Numbered from the stretch's first letter, positions 1-12,700 are shown. The stretch: DNA of 64,000 bases from Siniperca chuatsi (GCF_020085105.1 NC_058062.1:24709562-24773561); one strand, 5' to 3'. Program-made: numbers and translations. The notes: generated from the letters alone by a model not told the origin.

Positions 1-580
1 ACAGTACTCAGTTGGTCAGAAATCTAGGCAGCCTATCTGTACCCGTGAGCGCTGGCTATACTACAGTGTAAGGTGCTCGTGCCACCCGGCCCCTGACATG
101 CAGACAGTGGTGGGGATAAAATAACCTTGCTTCATATTGCAATCCAAGACATTTCTACAAACCTCAAATTTACCTTTGAGTTGAATCAACACTTACTGCA
201 GTTTCAACAAAAAAAACACCAGAAGCTTCTCAAAGATGGCCACTGGATTTCATCATATTGGGCAGGTAATGTATTTAGTCCCGTTACAGCGGTAAGTACG
301 TATGTGTAACAACCTGCAAGTGTGAATCATTCCCCATCGTGTCCTGGCAGTGATCGTCTCCAGAGGACTGCAGCGGTGCAGGATGTGCCTGAAGACATGT
401 CCTGACAACACTGAACGGAGCGTGAGTTTGCACCTGTCAGACATTATTATGTTCTCCCATTTCCCTTAATGCATCGTGACTGTGAATCACACTCCTACGA
501 CGAGCCGAACTCTCAGCAGCCTTAAATCAATGTGTCATGAATAAGAGACATGTTTCCAGAAAATAAGTCCAAAGTTGCTC
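1..580. other. No gene seen downstream of arl4d
   Basis: I find no open frame with recognisable protein similarity and no obvious repeat here. The stretch lies beyond the likely arl4d polyadenylation site and is probably intergenic. Confidence 0.4.
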
Positions 581-585
581 AATAA

Positions 586-591
586 TTTATT
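586..591 (-). terminator. Candidate polyadenylation signal of arl4d
   Basis: The minus strand reads AATAAA here, about 855 bases after the arl4d stop codon. This would give a 3' UTR of about 0.87 kb, which is plausible. No competing hexamer was checked exhaustively, so the assignment is an inference. Confidence 0.35.
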
Positions 592-1445
592 TATATGTTG
601 ACATTTTACAAAACAAAATGTGCACAATATAAAAACTATTTCTTGTTTGAACTTACCAACCAACCATTCAGCCAACCCTGAAACACACTCAACTGTGACA
701 AGCAAACAACTTTGGTGAAGAGTGAAAAACTATCTAAACTGGCGTGGCTGGATTCAGCAGCCTCAGTGAGTCCGTCTGGAAATGTCACGCTGGTGACATC
801 TTAGCTGTAGTCCCAATGGCATACCGAACTGAACACTGGGCAGTTTCTAAACTACAATAATCATTATAGTCTTCTTTTGATCAACAAAAGTGTTGTCTTA
901 ATATTCCCAAGCAGATATCTGGGTGAACATCATGCAACATAAAGATTTAGAGCAAAGCGTGTCATTGAAACTCGGTGAAAGGAACGGGAACTATGCACGG
1001 GCCAGGCCTGCAGGTTTCTGTGGCACTACAGTTTGTACAAGTAGTGGTACAAAATATCCTTCAATACTGGAGTGAGTGCATGGGCGAGTGTTCATCATAT
1101 ATTGCACAGGTTTTCCTCTGGAGTTGTATGTCTCTGTCATGCTCCTTTAAGGACGGGAGATGAGGAGAGGGAAGAGTGCTCAAGAGCAGAAACAATCCCA
1201 AAGGAAGCCCGTCTGCCCAAATGGCTAGCGGGTGAAGGAAGGCGTTAACACTGGCTACAGACTTCAGAGCCACAGTTTGAACTTGGTTGGAACATCCCAA
1301 CTAGTCTGAAGGACTGACAGGCTTCCCTCTGGTTTCGCCCACTGTACTTCCAAAAGTGTCACAGACATGGCTGCTGAGAAGGTCCTCAGACAAGTAGTGG
1401 CTCAAAAAGCAACCTCTATCCCCAGCACCGCTGCACCCCTCCGCC

Positions 1446-1610
1446 TCATCTCTTCTTCTTGCTGTGTCGGAGCATCTTCTTCCTCTTCAGGATCATCTCG
1501 TAGAGTTTCTCCAGGCCGGGCTGCAGGCCCTGACCATCCAGCGCCGAGCAGCCCTGCGTGTGGTGCAGCGTGGATGAGCTCAGCTCGTGGAGGGCCAGCA
1601 CCTTCTCCAC
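1446..1610 (-). CDS. arl4d: arl4d coding exon 2 (C-terminus)
   Basis: 54 codons plus TGA, entered in phase 0 after a TGTGTTTCAG acceptor. It begins [10 protein letters not shown] and ends in the basic tail [13 protein letters not shown], which closely resembles the ends of ARL4A and ARL4D proteins. The long open frame over the same bases (1402-1644) is a shadow. Confidence 0.9.
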   Translation of the reverse strand: MEKVLALHELSSSTLHHTQGCSALDGQGLQPGLEKLYEMILKRKKMLRHSKKKR

Positions 1611-1912
1611 CTGAAACACAGACACAAGACAGGACGTCAGTCACAGCCGGACACTCGCTCCAGCCAATCTGACCACCGCAGAATCAATCTCTCAATGATG
1701 TTCAACTGGTTTCAATAATACAATGACACGAGCACTCAGGTGGACAGAGTTCATGCACAAGTGCACGACAGGCACTTTCTGATACGAAGCTGCTAATGGC
1801 TGCCGATCAATCAAGAAAAAACTAATTCCACACAAGGTTTACCACACCTTTAAGGTGCCTTAACCCCCCATTACCTATATTTCATAAACAAAATGGGACC
1901 AAACCTTTATTA

Positions 1913-2006
<94 letters not shown>

Positions 2007-3832
2007 CAGGCAAAGCAGGCAAAGAGGTGCAACAAGGACACTCGAAATTTGGACAGTCATACCTGGGTGATAAAACCTTTTTTGTGTCATGCGGTAGTAA
2101 ACTGAATATATTTAGGGGTGGGACAAAACAAGCCATCTGAAAAGGTCACCTTGGGTTTTGGGAAACTGTGATGGACATTTTTCACTATTTTCTGACATTT
2201 TATAGATTTTACAATTAACGAGAAAATAATCGGCAGATTAATCAGTAATGAAAAGAATCGTTTGTTGCTGCTCTAGTCAATTTTCTCTGAGAGACACAAG
2301 AACGCGCCTGCTCAGAATCTAGTAAGATGTTGTTTCCAAGGCTGTATTCACACCAAATCAGGCGTTGTGGTGGAACCGCCAGTCCTCCCATTCATTTGAA
2401 TGTGGCTAGTGTGGCTAGTGCGTCTAGGCTGCGGCGGTGGGGGCCACAGGTGAGGCGGGAACAATGTTCTACTATATGATGGCGTGGAATGAAATATTCA
2501 AATCGACAGAAATCAGAATCGTTGTGGATGCTTTTGCAAGGCATTGGAACACGTGCTCCTACTCCTGGTGAGTCTAAACAGAGCGGCGGTCTATCTGCAG
2601 GGCTCTGCGCACACGGGGCCACACCGTCTTAAAGGCCCGATATACTCCAAAGTGGACACGAGCAGCAGACGCACTCGGCTCTGTTCGTCCTGTCATAGCT
2701 GCACGTGGACGTCTGCGCAGACCTTTGCGGACATGCTGGGATGACGAGCTTTACGCCAGGCCGATGAGGAAAGTATAGTTTGAGCTTTACCCAGGAAATC
2801 AAACCCAGTAATGTTGCAGTTCCAAGTGGGAGAGCAGCTATAGATCATGTATCTCTGGCTAGCCGTTTTTCTTATTTCAGTGAGAGCCAAGAACATTAGA
2901 AAACCAATGATCCCCTCTCTTGATATTCTCCTCTCGTGGGTCGGGCTGGGTATCGCCTGAAACCTTTCAGTACTAGTGCCGGTACGATACGGGTTTCAGT
3001 TCAGATACTAACGCCATACTTTCCCCCTCCCCCGTGTTTTTTCTCTACAAAAGCCTTTTATTCATTTAACAAAACATGTTGCCTAACCGCAAGCGGCCGA
3101 ACAAGAACTTGAATAAAATAGTCTAAAATTGTGATTTGACACAGGAACTCTCTTATCAAAATCAAAGATATCCAATTTACAATGCTAAAATAACAAGAAA
3201 GCAGCAAACCCTCAGGCTGAAGAAGCCAGAACCAGAGACTGTTTGATATCTGTACTTGATATTTAACTTAAATAGTTCAATCGATTATCATCAATGAATC
3301 GATTAACAAAACAGTTGCCAAATTTTCTGAGAATCATTTCAGCTCTTCCCACGCAACAATACCAAGCCATTCATGTAACTATAATTACCTCTGAAGCTGG
3401 CACGGCTCCACCCAGGTCCTGTTTGTTTGCCAGCACCAGCACGGGCACCCCCTGGTTCTCTGCCGAACGGGTGATCCGGTGGAGCTCCACCTTGGCCTCC
3501 TCCATGCGCTCCGCCTCAGCTGCGTCCACCACGAACACCAGCCCGTCTGTTCTCCGGGTGTACGACTTCCAGAGGGGCCTCAGTTTCTCTTGACCGCCGA
3601 CGTCCCACACCTGGAACGTGGTGGTGTTGGTTTTGGACATCCCCATGGGCACTTTAATCCGCTCCATGTTGAAGCCTTTGGTGGGGATCGTCTCAACAAA
3701 CTCCCGCAGCTTGAGTCTGTAGAGGAGGGCGGTTTTCCCTGCAGAGTCCAGACCAATCACCACTACGTGTAAAGACTGGAAGCTGGGGAGGAACGGGGTA
3801 CTGGGGGCAATTTCTGTTAACTGGTTCCCCAT
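1446..3832 (-). CDS. arl4d: ADP-ribosylation factor-like protein 4D (small GTPase)
   Basis: Coding exons are 3389-3832 and 1446-1610 on the minus strand, giving 202 aa (human ARL4D is about 201). ARL4 proteins are membrane-bound ARF-family GTPases that recruit cytohesin/ARNO exchange factors to the plasma membrane and influence actin and ARF6 signalling. Visible motifs: Met-Gly start for N-myristoylation; P-loop GLDSAGKT at residues 27-34; switch-I Thr51 in TKGF; switch-II DVGGQ at 77-81; guanine-specificity NKQD at 136-139; and a Lys/Arg-rich C-terminus (about 189-202) typical of ARL4, used for membrane and nuclear targeting. The N-terminus and the [19 protein letters not shown] stretch favour ARL4D over ARL4A or ARL4C. 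The start is the ATG at 3830-3832. Unusually, a 1.78 kb intron splits the coding region after residue 148. Reading through it adds five residues and a stop. The neighbours match the mammalian ARL4D locus. Confidence 0.95.
1918..2005. repeat. (TA)44 microsatellite
   Basis: Uninterrupted alternating TA for 88 bases inside the arl4d intron. It probably varies in length between individuals. Confidence 0.97.
2940..3010. repeat. Fragment of a GGCTGGGTAT-type palindromic repeat
   Basis: The phrase GGGCTGGGTATCG followed by a 'pseudo-coordinate' rich in GATAC/GTACC resembles the ends of the fuller element at 35384-35804 and a fragment near 37190. It lies in the arl4d intron. Confidence 0.4.
3389..3832 (-). 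CDS. arl4d: arl4d coding exon 1
   Basis: 148 codons from the start ATG to Glu148, ending in phase 0 at a GAG|GTAATT donor. It holds all the nucleotide-binding motifs. Confidence 0.92.
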
Positions 3833-4116
3833 GTTTAGGTCCTGTGGAGTGGAATGATCCCTCTAAAGATTTATGGGACTAAATTATTTCCTTTGGCAGG
3901 TCTTCCTTTAAACTCCCACTATCTTGCTGTTTTCCTGGGTCCTTGTCGCACTTGCTTTGTGTGTCCTTGGAGGAAAAAAGTGTGTGTCTGGAGATGCTTT
4001 GAAGGTGGCAGGAGGGACAGGGAGGACTGGGAGGACAGTTCGCACTCCTGGCCTCACTTCAAAGGTTGGTGCAGAGGATTGTGGGGGGCAGACCTCCGGC
4101 TGCAGTCACTGAGGAC
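3833..4116 (-). promoter_or_regulatory. arl4d: Probable 5' UTR part of the arl4d first coding exon
   Basis: On the minus strand a pyrimidine tract and CAG acceptor (CTCTTTTGTCTCAG) end at 4117, which would start a UTR segment running into the coding exon. I could not place the matching donor, so the upstream exon is unresolved. Confidence 0.35.
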
Positions 4117-4359
4117 CTGAGACAAAAGAGGAGGGGGAGGAAAACATGAGTCAGCTCTTTTAACGAGGGCACTGGGCTGTCAGTAACTGGACTAGCTGGG
4201 ACTTCCACTGTCTCACCATGAGAAGTCTGTCACATGTTTTTACAGGGTTAGCCTGTTTTATAAATCCAGTGCAACAATCGTTTAAAGGGAAAACAGGAAA
4301 TTATATACTTGATTAGATATGGCTAAAGTGGTCAATTAGTGTAAAAAGAACAGGTTAAA

Positions 4360-5184
4360 TATTTAAACAGCTTTCGTTGTAAACTGCCGGTAAGCGTTTG
4401 TCCTGGCAGACTGCACAGTTAATGGTGAGCCATTGCATGTGCAAGGCAGCTGCTTCGAGCTGGATCTTCCACAGAAGGGGGACAGGGGTGAAAGGGAGCC
4501 ACCAGCGGCGCAGAGACGCTGCGATGCCTGTTCTGGCTTCTGGAGCGGCAACGCACGTAACGCTAGCTAGTTAGCCAAACAGCCGCTACAGTCTTGTAAC
4601 GTTAATTCGGATAAAAATACAGCCTCAAACAACAACAGATAACAAATTAGGGGGGAGACAACGCCCGCCATCAAACTGTCTGATGCATTCTAGTAAAAAA
4701 CAGCGGGTTACAATTCAGTTACGAAGTTAAAACTCAGAATAAAAGTACATTATACTGAAGCGAAATCTTCAAAGGACTGGTGTCGCGAGCGTATCCGCGC
4801 TCCAACCAAGTCAACGCACGTCGGTTGTCTGGATTTTGGTGTAAAACTGTAAATGTACCTGTCAGCACTTCCAAGCTCCTTCAATTAGTCAACATTGTTG
4901 CAGTGCGACGAATTTACGAACAACATCCGAGTTTTAACGCCAAAATAATCCCGATAAAGTCGTTTTCAAAGCCGCGGCGGTTAGTGCTGGACTGCGACCT
5001 CGTTTGTCCACGAAGACTGGCAGCAGGAGGGAAGCAGCGGCGGGGAAGAGCAGCGCCAACCCCCGCTGCTGACGTGCCAGCCGGAGGCGGGGCACAGAGT
5101 GCCGGGGCCATCACGCTCATTGTCCCGGTGGCTTCTTCATTTTCCTTACAAGGCTGAATATTTTCACACGTGTGTAATCATTCA
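4360..5184. promoter_or_regulatory. CpG-rich region, likely shared promoter of arl4d and the CCDC200-like gene
   Basis: GC and CpG density rise sharply around 4960-5120 (repeated GCGGCG, GGCGGGGC and CCGGGG words) between a minus-strand gene on the left and a plus-strand gene on the right, as expected for a divergent promoter. A plus-strand donor-like CATTCAG|GTATGT at 5184/5185 could end a non-coding first exon of the plus-strand gene. The 126-codon frame at 4780-5157 has no recognisable similarity and looks like GC-driven chance. The assignment rests on context only. Confidence 0.4.
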
Positions 5185-5249
5185 GGTATGTTTTATTTTG
5201 GAGCACAATTAAAAATGCTGTTGTTAAATTTGGTTGGCTATTGCTATGT

Positions 5250-5360
5250 TTGTATGCAGCGGTGAAATAAGTATTCATACGCTTTACTTGAGTAAAACTA
5301 GCAACGCCATAATGTAAAGATACTACAAGTACATTACAAGTAAAAGTATCACAGTAGCAG
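5250..5360. repeat. Fragment of the 'acttaagtaaaagta' MITE family
   Basis: AAATAAGTATTCATACGCTTTACTTGAGTAAAACTAG and following TACAAGTAAAAGTATCACAG words match the arms of the fuller element at 9828-10532. Confidence 0.5.
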
Positions 5361-7939
5361 TGGACTTTATGTCTGCAGAGAGCCTGCCACTGGTCTCCAT
5401 CCTGCAGAGTCCTACCTTTACTTTCTTCTGCACCTTCTCCATCATGGTGTGGCAAAATCAATTGTACCAGTTCAGTAGTGTTATATTACTTTGAGACATT
5501 GAAGAGGGGGTGTTGCAGTTTTTCTCTTAGTCAAGAAAATATTAATGATGCTGGAGAGGGCCTTGCTTTTAAAAAAAGTGAAACCTAATGTTCAGCCCCC
5601 CCTCCCAATAGACAGCCAAAGTGAAACCAAAACTTCCAGGTTCTGTTCCAGAAGTAAGAAAACCTCAAAAGCTCGTTGCCGTTTGTAATAAACCAAAAAC
5701 AGACTGAACCTCACCCAACAACATGTCACGTGTTTCACTCTACATGTCTCGGCTAACAAAAAAGATTTTAATACTCTTCTTTATTCAGTATTTCACTTTT
5801 TACCTGCCTATAATGAACACAATTTCCCATAAGCCCCAGACCTTCAAGGGCTGAACGTCAGGGCCGGACAACAGAGGGGAGTCCATGAGCTGGGGGGGCT
5901 GCAGTGAGTTCAGACAGGGCACACAGAGACCAGCTGGACAGCTGGAACCGGGGCTTCAGATAAGTTGTTGGAACATTTTCAGCCTCTAATAGCAGCTGTG
6001 GTGCTGGAGCCGACTGACTGAGAATATGGAAAGGAAACGCTTCATTTGTTCCGGCAGACGGACGAAAGAAATGCTGAGTAACAGAAGCCAGCGGAACAGA
6101 GTTGTGACTTCGGCTTTCGCTCATTTTCGTACAGTCCCTGAGAAGAAAGTGCATCAACAGCAGCTGAAGAACAAGCACAATTATTTATTCTGATAAGCAG
6201 AAGCAAGATGCGTTCAGAATAAAAGGAGTTTAATGGCCGCAGGCCGTCATGGGTCAGGAGAGCCCTCTGTGACGTCATGGCTCAGCTGTGTTGATTTGCA
6301 TGAAGCTGGTCTACGTAGTTCTTCCCTTGATACTCGAGAACGATGGGGGGGGTGGAACGAGTGACGACCTACTGACTGGAGCCAGGCTGACTGACAGACG
6401 CACTCCTCGTGTATTGTTGTTGTTCTGCTGTGGACACGTAGCAGCTCTGAAGGCCTGGTCTGAATAGGAGGATGCTGTTGTCAGATGATTTGTAGACCTG
6501 ATTATATCAGCATCATGGAAGCTTCCGACACATGTGTAATGTGTGTGTGTGTGTGTGTGTGTGACAAATCTGAAGCTGTGTCAGGTGTGATCAGCAGGAG
6601 AAATGAGCACACAGACGTACACACACAGGAGCTAGAATGAAGACTCACGGCGGTCTTCTGTCCTGTATTATGTTCGGATCAGCTCGGTGCTTCTGTCCCT
6701 GCGGGCCTGACGTCACAGCGAGCAGCTGGAACTGAGAGTTTCCCCTCGGGATCAATAATTCTCATTCTCATTCTGATTTGCAGATTGGAAAATTGTCTTG
6801 TCACTTCAGCAAGCATCACAAGCCTAAGTCTCTGTCTCTCACCCATCATGTTTGTCCCGGAGGGGGGGGGGCCTTTGGAGCACTGAAATCGAAATAATGA
6901 AAACCGTCAAGTATTAGCATCAACATATATCTAAAGTACCAGAAGTAAAAGTGCTCATTATGCGGAATGGCCCATTTCAGAATAATATAATTATTGATGC
7001 ATTAATGTGTTCATCACCTTAATGTTGCAGCTGGTAGAGATGCAGCTCATTTTAACGACTTCATATACTGCTGGGTAGCTCGGGAACTCGAGTACCCCGC
7101 TTTTCTTAAGGGATTCCCTTCTGTTGGTCGTCCAGACTGAAGCCATCCACCCCTCTGTGTTGCAGTGCTAATCCTCTCTCACTGTTGTCTTACATTTGGA
7201 GAGTAGCTCATCCTCACTGAGCTTCCCTCAGAAAACAACCTTTATGGCTCAAATGAGAGGCCACTTAACTACACCAAATCCCTGTCCTTATGCAGAAGTG
7301 CTGAATTTGCAAAACTGATCCCAGAGCAGTCCGCCATACAGGCCATCGTTCCTCATGGCACAGGATAGTAGCGCACTCTGTTGTCCACAGGAGGAATGGC
7401 AGCCCTGACGGACGATCACGCCCCTGACCTCCCTAACTGTAAAGTGAAAATATGTGCTTACGTTTGTTATTTATACATTTCTCTCACTTTATTCAGTTCC
7501 AGAATTCAAAAGGGAAGCAGAGAAGAGTCGTCCAGTCATAGATCATTGATAGACCATGGCACTAATTCTGTAAAAGTCTGAAATGCACATAGCAACAGTT
7601 TACATCATTTTCACGCTCAGACCTGAGACATGCTTTGGATTACATTAATATCAGGAGGAGTGATTGCACTGGCCACTCACCCGTTAAATGTACACACTGT
7701 ATGGGCATGTCAGCATTGTTTTAAGATAGACTAGAAAAAGTGAAATGTGAACGTACCAATTAATATTTGCTTATATATTCCGGTGAAGGTTCATTAGTTA
7801 CTGTATGGAGAAACAACATGTGTGAGAGAACAAATAAACACAGAGTCACACACACAGCGAGGTGGGACCGCTGTTAGTGAGCCTCAGGAGGTGGGGAACG
7901 ATGATTTATCCAGCCTGCCTTCCTGTTTCTCTCTTCCAG
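5361..7939. other. Non-coding stretch upstream of the CCDC200-like gene
   Basis: No convincing exon is seen. Contents are a (GT)n run at 6541-6563; a short LINE-type tail with GGGATCAATAATTCTCATTCTCATTCTG near 6740-6780; and a further piece of the TAAAAGT MITE family around 6910-7075. A noncoding exon of the plus-strand gene could be hidden here. Confidence 0.4.
6541..6563. repeat. (GT)n microsatellite
   Basis: Perfect GT dinucleotide run of about 23 bases. Confidence 0.95.
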
Positions 7940-8047
7940 GAGAGCATTCTGTTGCCTGGAAACTCCACTACAGAGACAGGGACTCCTGAGCCGTCCCAGG
8001 CCTCCGCTGAGGCCGCTGCCGCTGCTTTCTCTCAGGGCACAAGTCAG
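7940..8047 (+). CDS. Possible upstream coding exon of the CCDC200-like gene
   Basis: A good acceptor (TTTCTCTCTTCCAG) and donor (CAG|GTGAGA) bracket 108 bases that stay open for 36 codons in phase 0 at both ends. The peptide is Ser/Thr/Ala-rich with an AEAAAAAF run. Spliced to the next exon at 9687 the frame runs straight into the conserved MSAMHWEARRRQ start without a stop. It may therefore be an N-terminal extension, an alternative first coding part, or merely a 5' UTR exon that happens to be open. I saw no upstream ATG exon to pair with it. Confidence 0.45.
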
Positions 8048-9225
8048 GTGAGAACCCTCTCATTCGCTGCTTCATTCATTCTCAGACACCACTGTGCTGA
8101 CCCTTCTGTTTATCCATATTCTGTTTGTTACAGCAAAGGATTGCATTTTTTTCACCTAAATACATCATACATTACATATTAAGGACATACTTTACGTGCA
8201 TTTTATGTAAAAATATAGCCCTGAATCATATCTTCTTTTGTTGCACAGTTAGGAACAAAATAGCCATGAAGAAAATACAGTAGACTGTGAGCTGTGTCAT
8301 ATTTTCATGAAATGGTTTGCAAAAAAATGAAACCCAAATATTCCGGAGTACAGTTGATCAAATATCTGGATTTTTGCTGTGAAATTTTGTTGTTGTTGAT
8401 TAATGAGTCTTTACTTTTTCCACAGAGAGTTACAATCACATGCTTTATCAGTAATATATTATTTTTGTTACAGACACAAATGTCCGAAAATCTCGTGAAA
8501 TGGTCTTTTTAATTTTTGGACTTTGTGTAGTATCATATAAAAATGTATGTGCTGCATTCTGTATCTGATTTTTATATTAATTGTAACTATGCAAGCTGGG
8601 CATAGTTACAAGCACGACACAGTAGTAATAATTGAATCATCAGCATCATATCAACAAAACGGATCAAACTAGCGATTAGCGGTGATAGGAGATTCAGTGT
8701 GTGGCAGGTGGCAGGTGCACTGAGAGCAGGTAACACAGGAAGGAGCTCAGTAATCAGGGCTGGGGCTGTATCAGGTAACTGTTGTCAGATGGAATAGATG
8801 TAATGCAGTTAGACAAAGAGGACCAGATCGGGTGCAGATCGAAATATTCTTGTGGCGTCAGAACAAAATATCTTGTATTGTAATTGTAATGCCACATGCT
8901 GCTCTTGATTCAGCTCCCTACTAACATTTGAGTTCTAAATATTAAACAGTAACTTAACACCAGGTTGGAAGTGTTTCACTGCCCTCTCTGGATCAAAGTT
9001 TCAACACTGGGTGGCCATGGTTTCCACTACATTTCAATTCAGCACACAAAAGGTGCGTGCCTCGTACGCTGACTTAAATCACCGGCGTGTGTGACAAACA
9101 AACAAAACATCATGTGTGCGAACAGCTTCGTATGCGATACAGACTGATAAACTCATATTTCACACAGCTTTGCTGACTCCAGACAAAAAGGCTCTGCGCT
9201 GTCCCTGCCAACACTGTCAAAAGAT

Positions 9226-9475
9226 TTAAAGCAATAGTTTGGGAAATACACGTATTCGCTGTCTTGACAAAAGTTAAATGAGAAGATTGATACCACAATT
9301 ACATCTGTCCGTTCAGAGTAAGGCTTCAGCCAGCGGCCAGTTAACTTAGCTTAGCATAAAGACTGGAAACAGAGGCAAACGGCTAGCCTGGCTCTTCCCA
9401 AAGGTACACATTGGTTTTTGTACAGATTTAAAAAGAAATTGTTACCTAACACGTTAGCCATATCAACTTTCTAAG
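9226..9475. mobile_element. MITE family A, left half
   Basis: Carries the family hallmarks: TTTGGGAAATACACGTATTC, then AGAAGATTGATACCAC, then TAGCTTAGCATAAAGACTGGAAACAG and GCTAGCCTGGCTCT. Only the left arm is kept. Five further copies are in this window. Confidence 0.75.
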
Positions 9476-9701
9476 TGATAATATGTCAGTGTGTCGTGTT
9501 CACACCTTGTGTCCACTGTCCACAATCCAGTATTGAAGGTACTCTTGTCTTGCAGTCCTGTTTTTATATATTCTAGAGTATATTATATTCATAACTAACA
9601 AGTCAGGACACAGAGCTGCAGATGTATACAATTTACAAAGTCAGATCATTCCAGAGTGAACACTGCGTTGTTACTGTGTCCTCTAGCTGCTGTACATCAG
9701 G

Positions 9702-9776
9702 ATGTCGGCTATGCACTGGGAGGCCAGGCGGCGTCAGAGTGTTCTGGACCGCAGGATGGCCAGAGACAAACAGCAG
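9702..9776 (+). CDS. ccdc200: CCDC200-like exon with conserved start
   Basis: 25 codons from ATG to a CAG|GTAAAT donor in phase 0. The acceptor is either CCTCTAG before 9687 or CATCAG before 9701; both keep the ATG. Confidence 0.7.
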
Positions 9777-12700
9777 GTAAATACCATGTTGCACTAAGCT
9801 ATTAATAAGAAGGCTGCCAGGTTGTGACAGTGGTGGAATGTAGCTAAGTACATTTACTCAGGGACTATACTTAAGTACAATTTTGAGGTAATTGTACTTT
9901 ACTTGAGTACTTACATTTTATACGTCTAACCGACCAGATAGAAATAGTTTTCTTATTTATTTTATTTCTGGACTACAGTACATTTATAGCACAGCAATAG
10001 TTACTCTGCAATTCATATTTTACAAACAAAATATATGATCACTTTATAAAATATGGTGCATTGTTATTGATTAAACTACCTAACAGTTTATAAAGAGATG
10101 TCCACGGGCTCTGTGACCGGCGTCTCACTCACACTATCTTTACGCTCCAGCAACAAGTGTGAAATTCACTTATGAATGTATATAAATGCCTAAATTCATA
10201 TGCAATTGACTTAAAATTAAGATTTGATGATACATTTCGTTTGTTACTCACTTTGTCTTATTACATATACAGCTAAATGTTTTTGTGTGTGTTTAAGTAG
10301 TGAGAATGAAAAAAAGTGAAAGAGGGAGGGAGGGAGGCCGTCAAACCTCCGTTCAGTCCCCTGCTGGTGGGATCACATCAGTGTTGTAATCAGAAATGGA
10401 AGAAGTACTCAAATCTTTTACTTAAGTAAAAGTAGTAATACCACAGTTGTATGGTAAAATACAAGTACCTCACAATTAGAATTAAGTACTTGCAGTACTT
10501 GAGTAAATGTACTTGGGTACTTTCCACCACTGTTTACTGTAATGGCTCATAAAAACCCAAAAGCACGACTCACAGCTCACAGGTTGGCAAGTACAGCCAA
10601 AAACGATATGTTACCACATTTAAATGAGACACAATGTGATGCTGAAGAACAGGCGCTCATCTTCTACAGTGGATGTACTGTAGGAATCTGAAGACATTTC
10701 TTCCTAAACTAGAGTCAAATACACTGTTGTGCTGATGGTGATCCAGCAGTGTGTCTGGTCTACTATATTATTGAACACAAGCAGGGCTGATTGGAAACTG
10801 AGCAGGGACATGCGACACCCGGCACGGGGTCAGACTTGTTTCCTGTGTGAATGTGACAGCTTGGATCCTGTTGCTGATTCCCAGAAGGCCTTTTTTCAGT
10901 TGGATTTAATGGTTACCTTTTTTTATTTTTATATTTTTTTTAAGACCTGAAGAACCGAGTTAAGTAGCATTAACTTTAAAGAGACGTATTTCAAGATAAG
11001 ATACCCCTTGGACAAAATGTCACTTATAGGCACCTGAAAGAAAGACTAAAAGTAGGAAGTTTTTAATGAACAATGCATCCAAAATGACTGATTTCACCTA
11101 AAGTAATAGTCTTAAAGTTATCCTCTTCAAAATCTCCTTTGTTCCATAAGAACATTTGAATGAAAAAAATCCACGGTGGAAACTGTTTACAAACCGCTGC
11201 AACGGGATGCTGGTATTACTGGGTCACTGGGACACAGAATATCTGTTATAGTAAGGGTTTTTCATTTCCTGTTTTATTTTGTAGTATTCTCCTTCCCTTG
11301 TGTGTCTTTTGGTTTTACTTCCTGTCTTTGTTTGCGTTCCCTCCAGTTTTGATTGTTGGCCCTTCCTTGATTGTTTGCACCTGTGTCTCGTTGTCTCACC
11401 TACCCTAGATTATTTAGTCTCTATACATTTTGCATTTTCCACTGCTTTCGTTGTATTTGGAGTGTTTATTTCAGTTTACCTCTCTCTTTACAGCTGTTGC
11501 AGGGTTCTGAGACCAGCTGCAATGCAACCGACTCAAACACAACACAAGAGCAAACAGGTATCATTATTCTGACATGGATATATTCAGAACAAGGTTGGAC
11601 AACGTACCATCCATCAATGAACATAAGTTGTACATACATTTCTTTACAACAGCCGGTTTTGAAGATGCGGTGAGAAGCTGGTAATCACATACCCTCAAAC
11701 CCATGATAAGATACACATTATGTCATGTTTTGTTTCCACTGTTCTCCACCCGCTTTGGGGACGAGTTCCTGGAACTCATTTTCAGCACTGCTCAAGTGAC
11801 ACTTAATGCAAGGTTCAGGTACTTTCAGGGGTTGTTGGCAGTGCTGATGATCGTGATTAGTGTAAAATCACAACAAGAACCACTATTTTACTACTAAAGT
11901 ACAACCAATACTTTAAAGGAATTGTTTGACATTTTGAGAAATATGCTTATTGGCTTTTATGCAGAGTTACATGAGATGATACCACTCTCATGTCTGTACA
12001 ATCAATATGTGGGTTAGCTTAGCTAAATGTTAGATCTAATTTCTATATAACATGTTAATTAGGAAGCTTTAGGCAGATTGTGTTACCTTTGGACAGAGAC
12101 AGGCTAGCTTTCCAGTCTTTATGCTAATCTAAATTAACAGTCATATTTACAGCCGTGGGGGTATTATCGATCTGCTCATCTAACTCGGCAAGAAAAAAGC
12201 GTGTTTCCCAAAAAGTCAAACTATTCCTTTAAGAAACAAAACAATGAAGAAATCTTGTTGGACAAACCAACATGTCCAGACCCGCATTAGTATTTGGGGA
12301 GAGGAGGTCATTTATGGAGCCAGGACAGTGACTTTAGATCAAAAATTTGGTGTTGAAAACAAAACCTGAAGTGAAAAAGGAAACATTGGCATTGAAGCAC
12401 TTGTACTGGATAAAGTTGTATTGGCACTAAAAAAAAAGTTTCACTGAAAAATAAAACAGGCATTAAACATTTTGTTTAATTTTGATGACATGACCGCACA
12501 CCTATGGCAATGGCTTCCACGAGTTCACCTGGAACTCCCAAACCGCAAGTAACTGCTGCATCTCACAAGCCCAATGCGGTATCTACATGTATATATCCAT
12601 GAGTATGCAGTAAATCACGCTCTCCTTGCCCCTCCCCTCACACCCCTCCTCTCCACGCCAAAACGGTGACAGAAAGTTGACACTGAAAAAAACTGACAGC

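Noticed and set aside
1402..1644. 80-codon minus-strand frame
   Set aside because: It overlaps arl4d exon 2 in another frame. The correct frame gives the ARL4 C-terminus.
4780..5157. 126-codon plus-strand frame in the CpG-rich patch
   Set aside because: No recognisable domain, low-complexity Ala/Gly/Arg content near the end, and position in a likely promoter suggest GC-driven chance.
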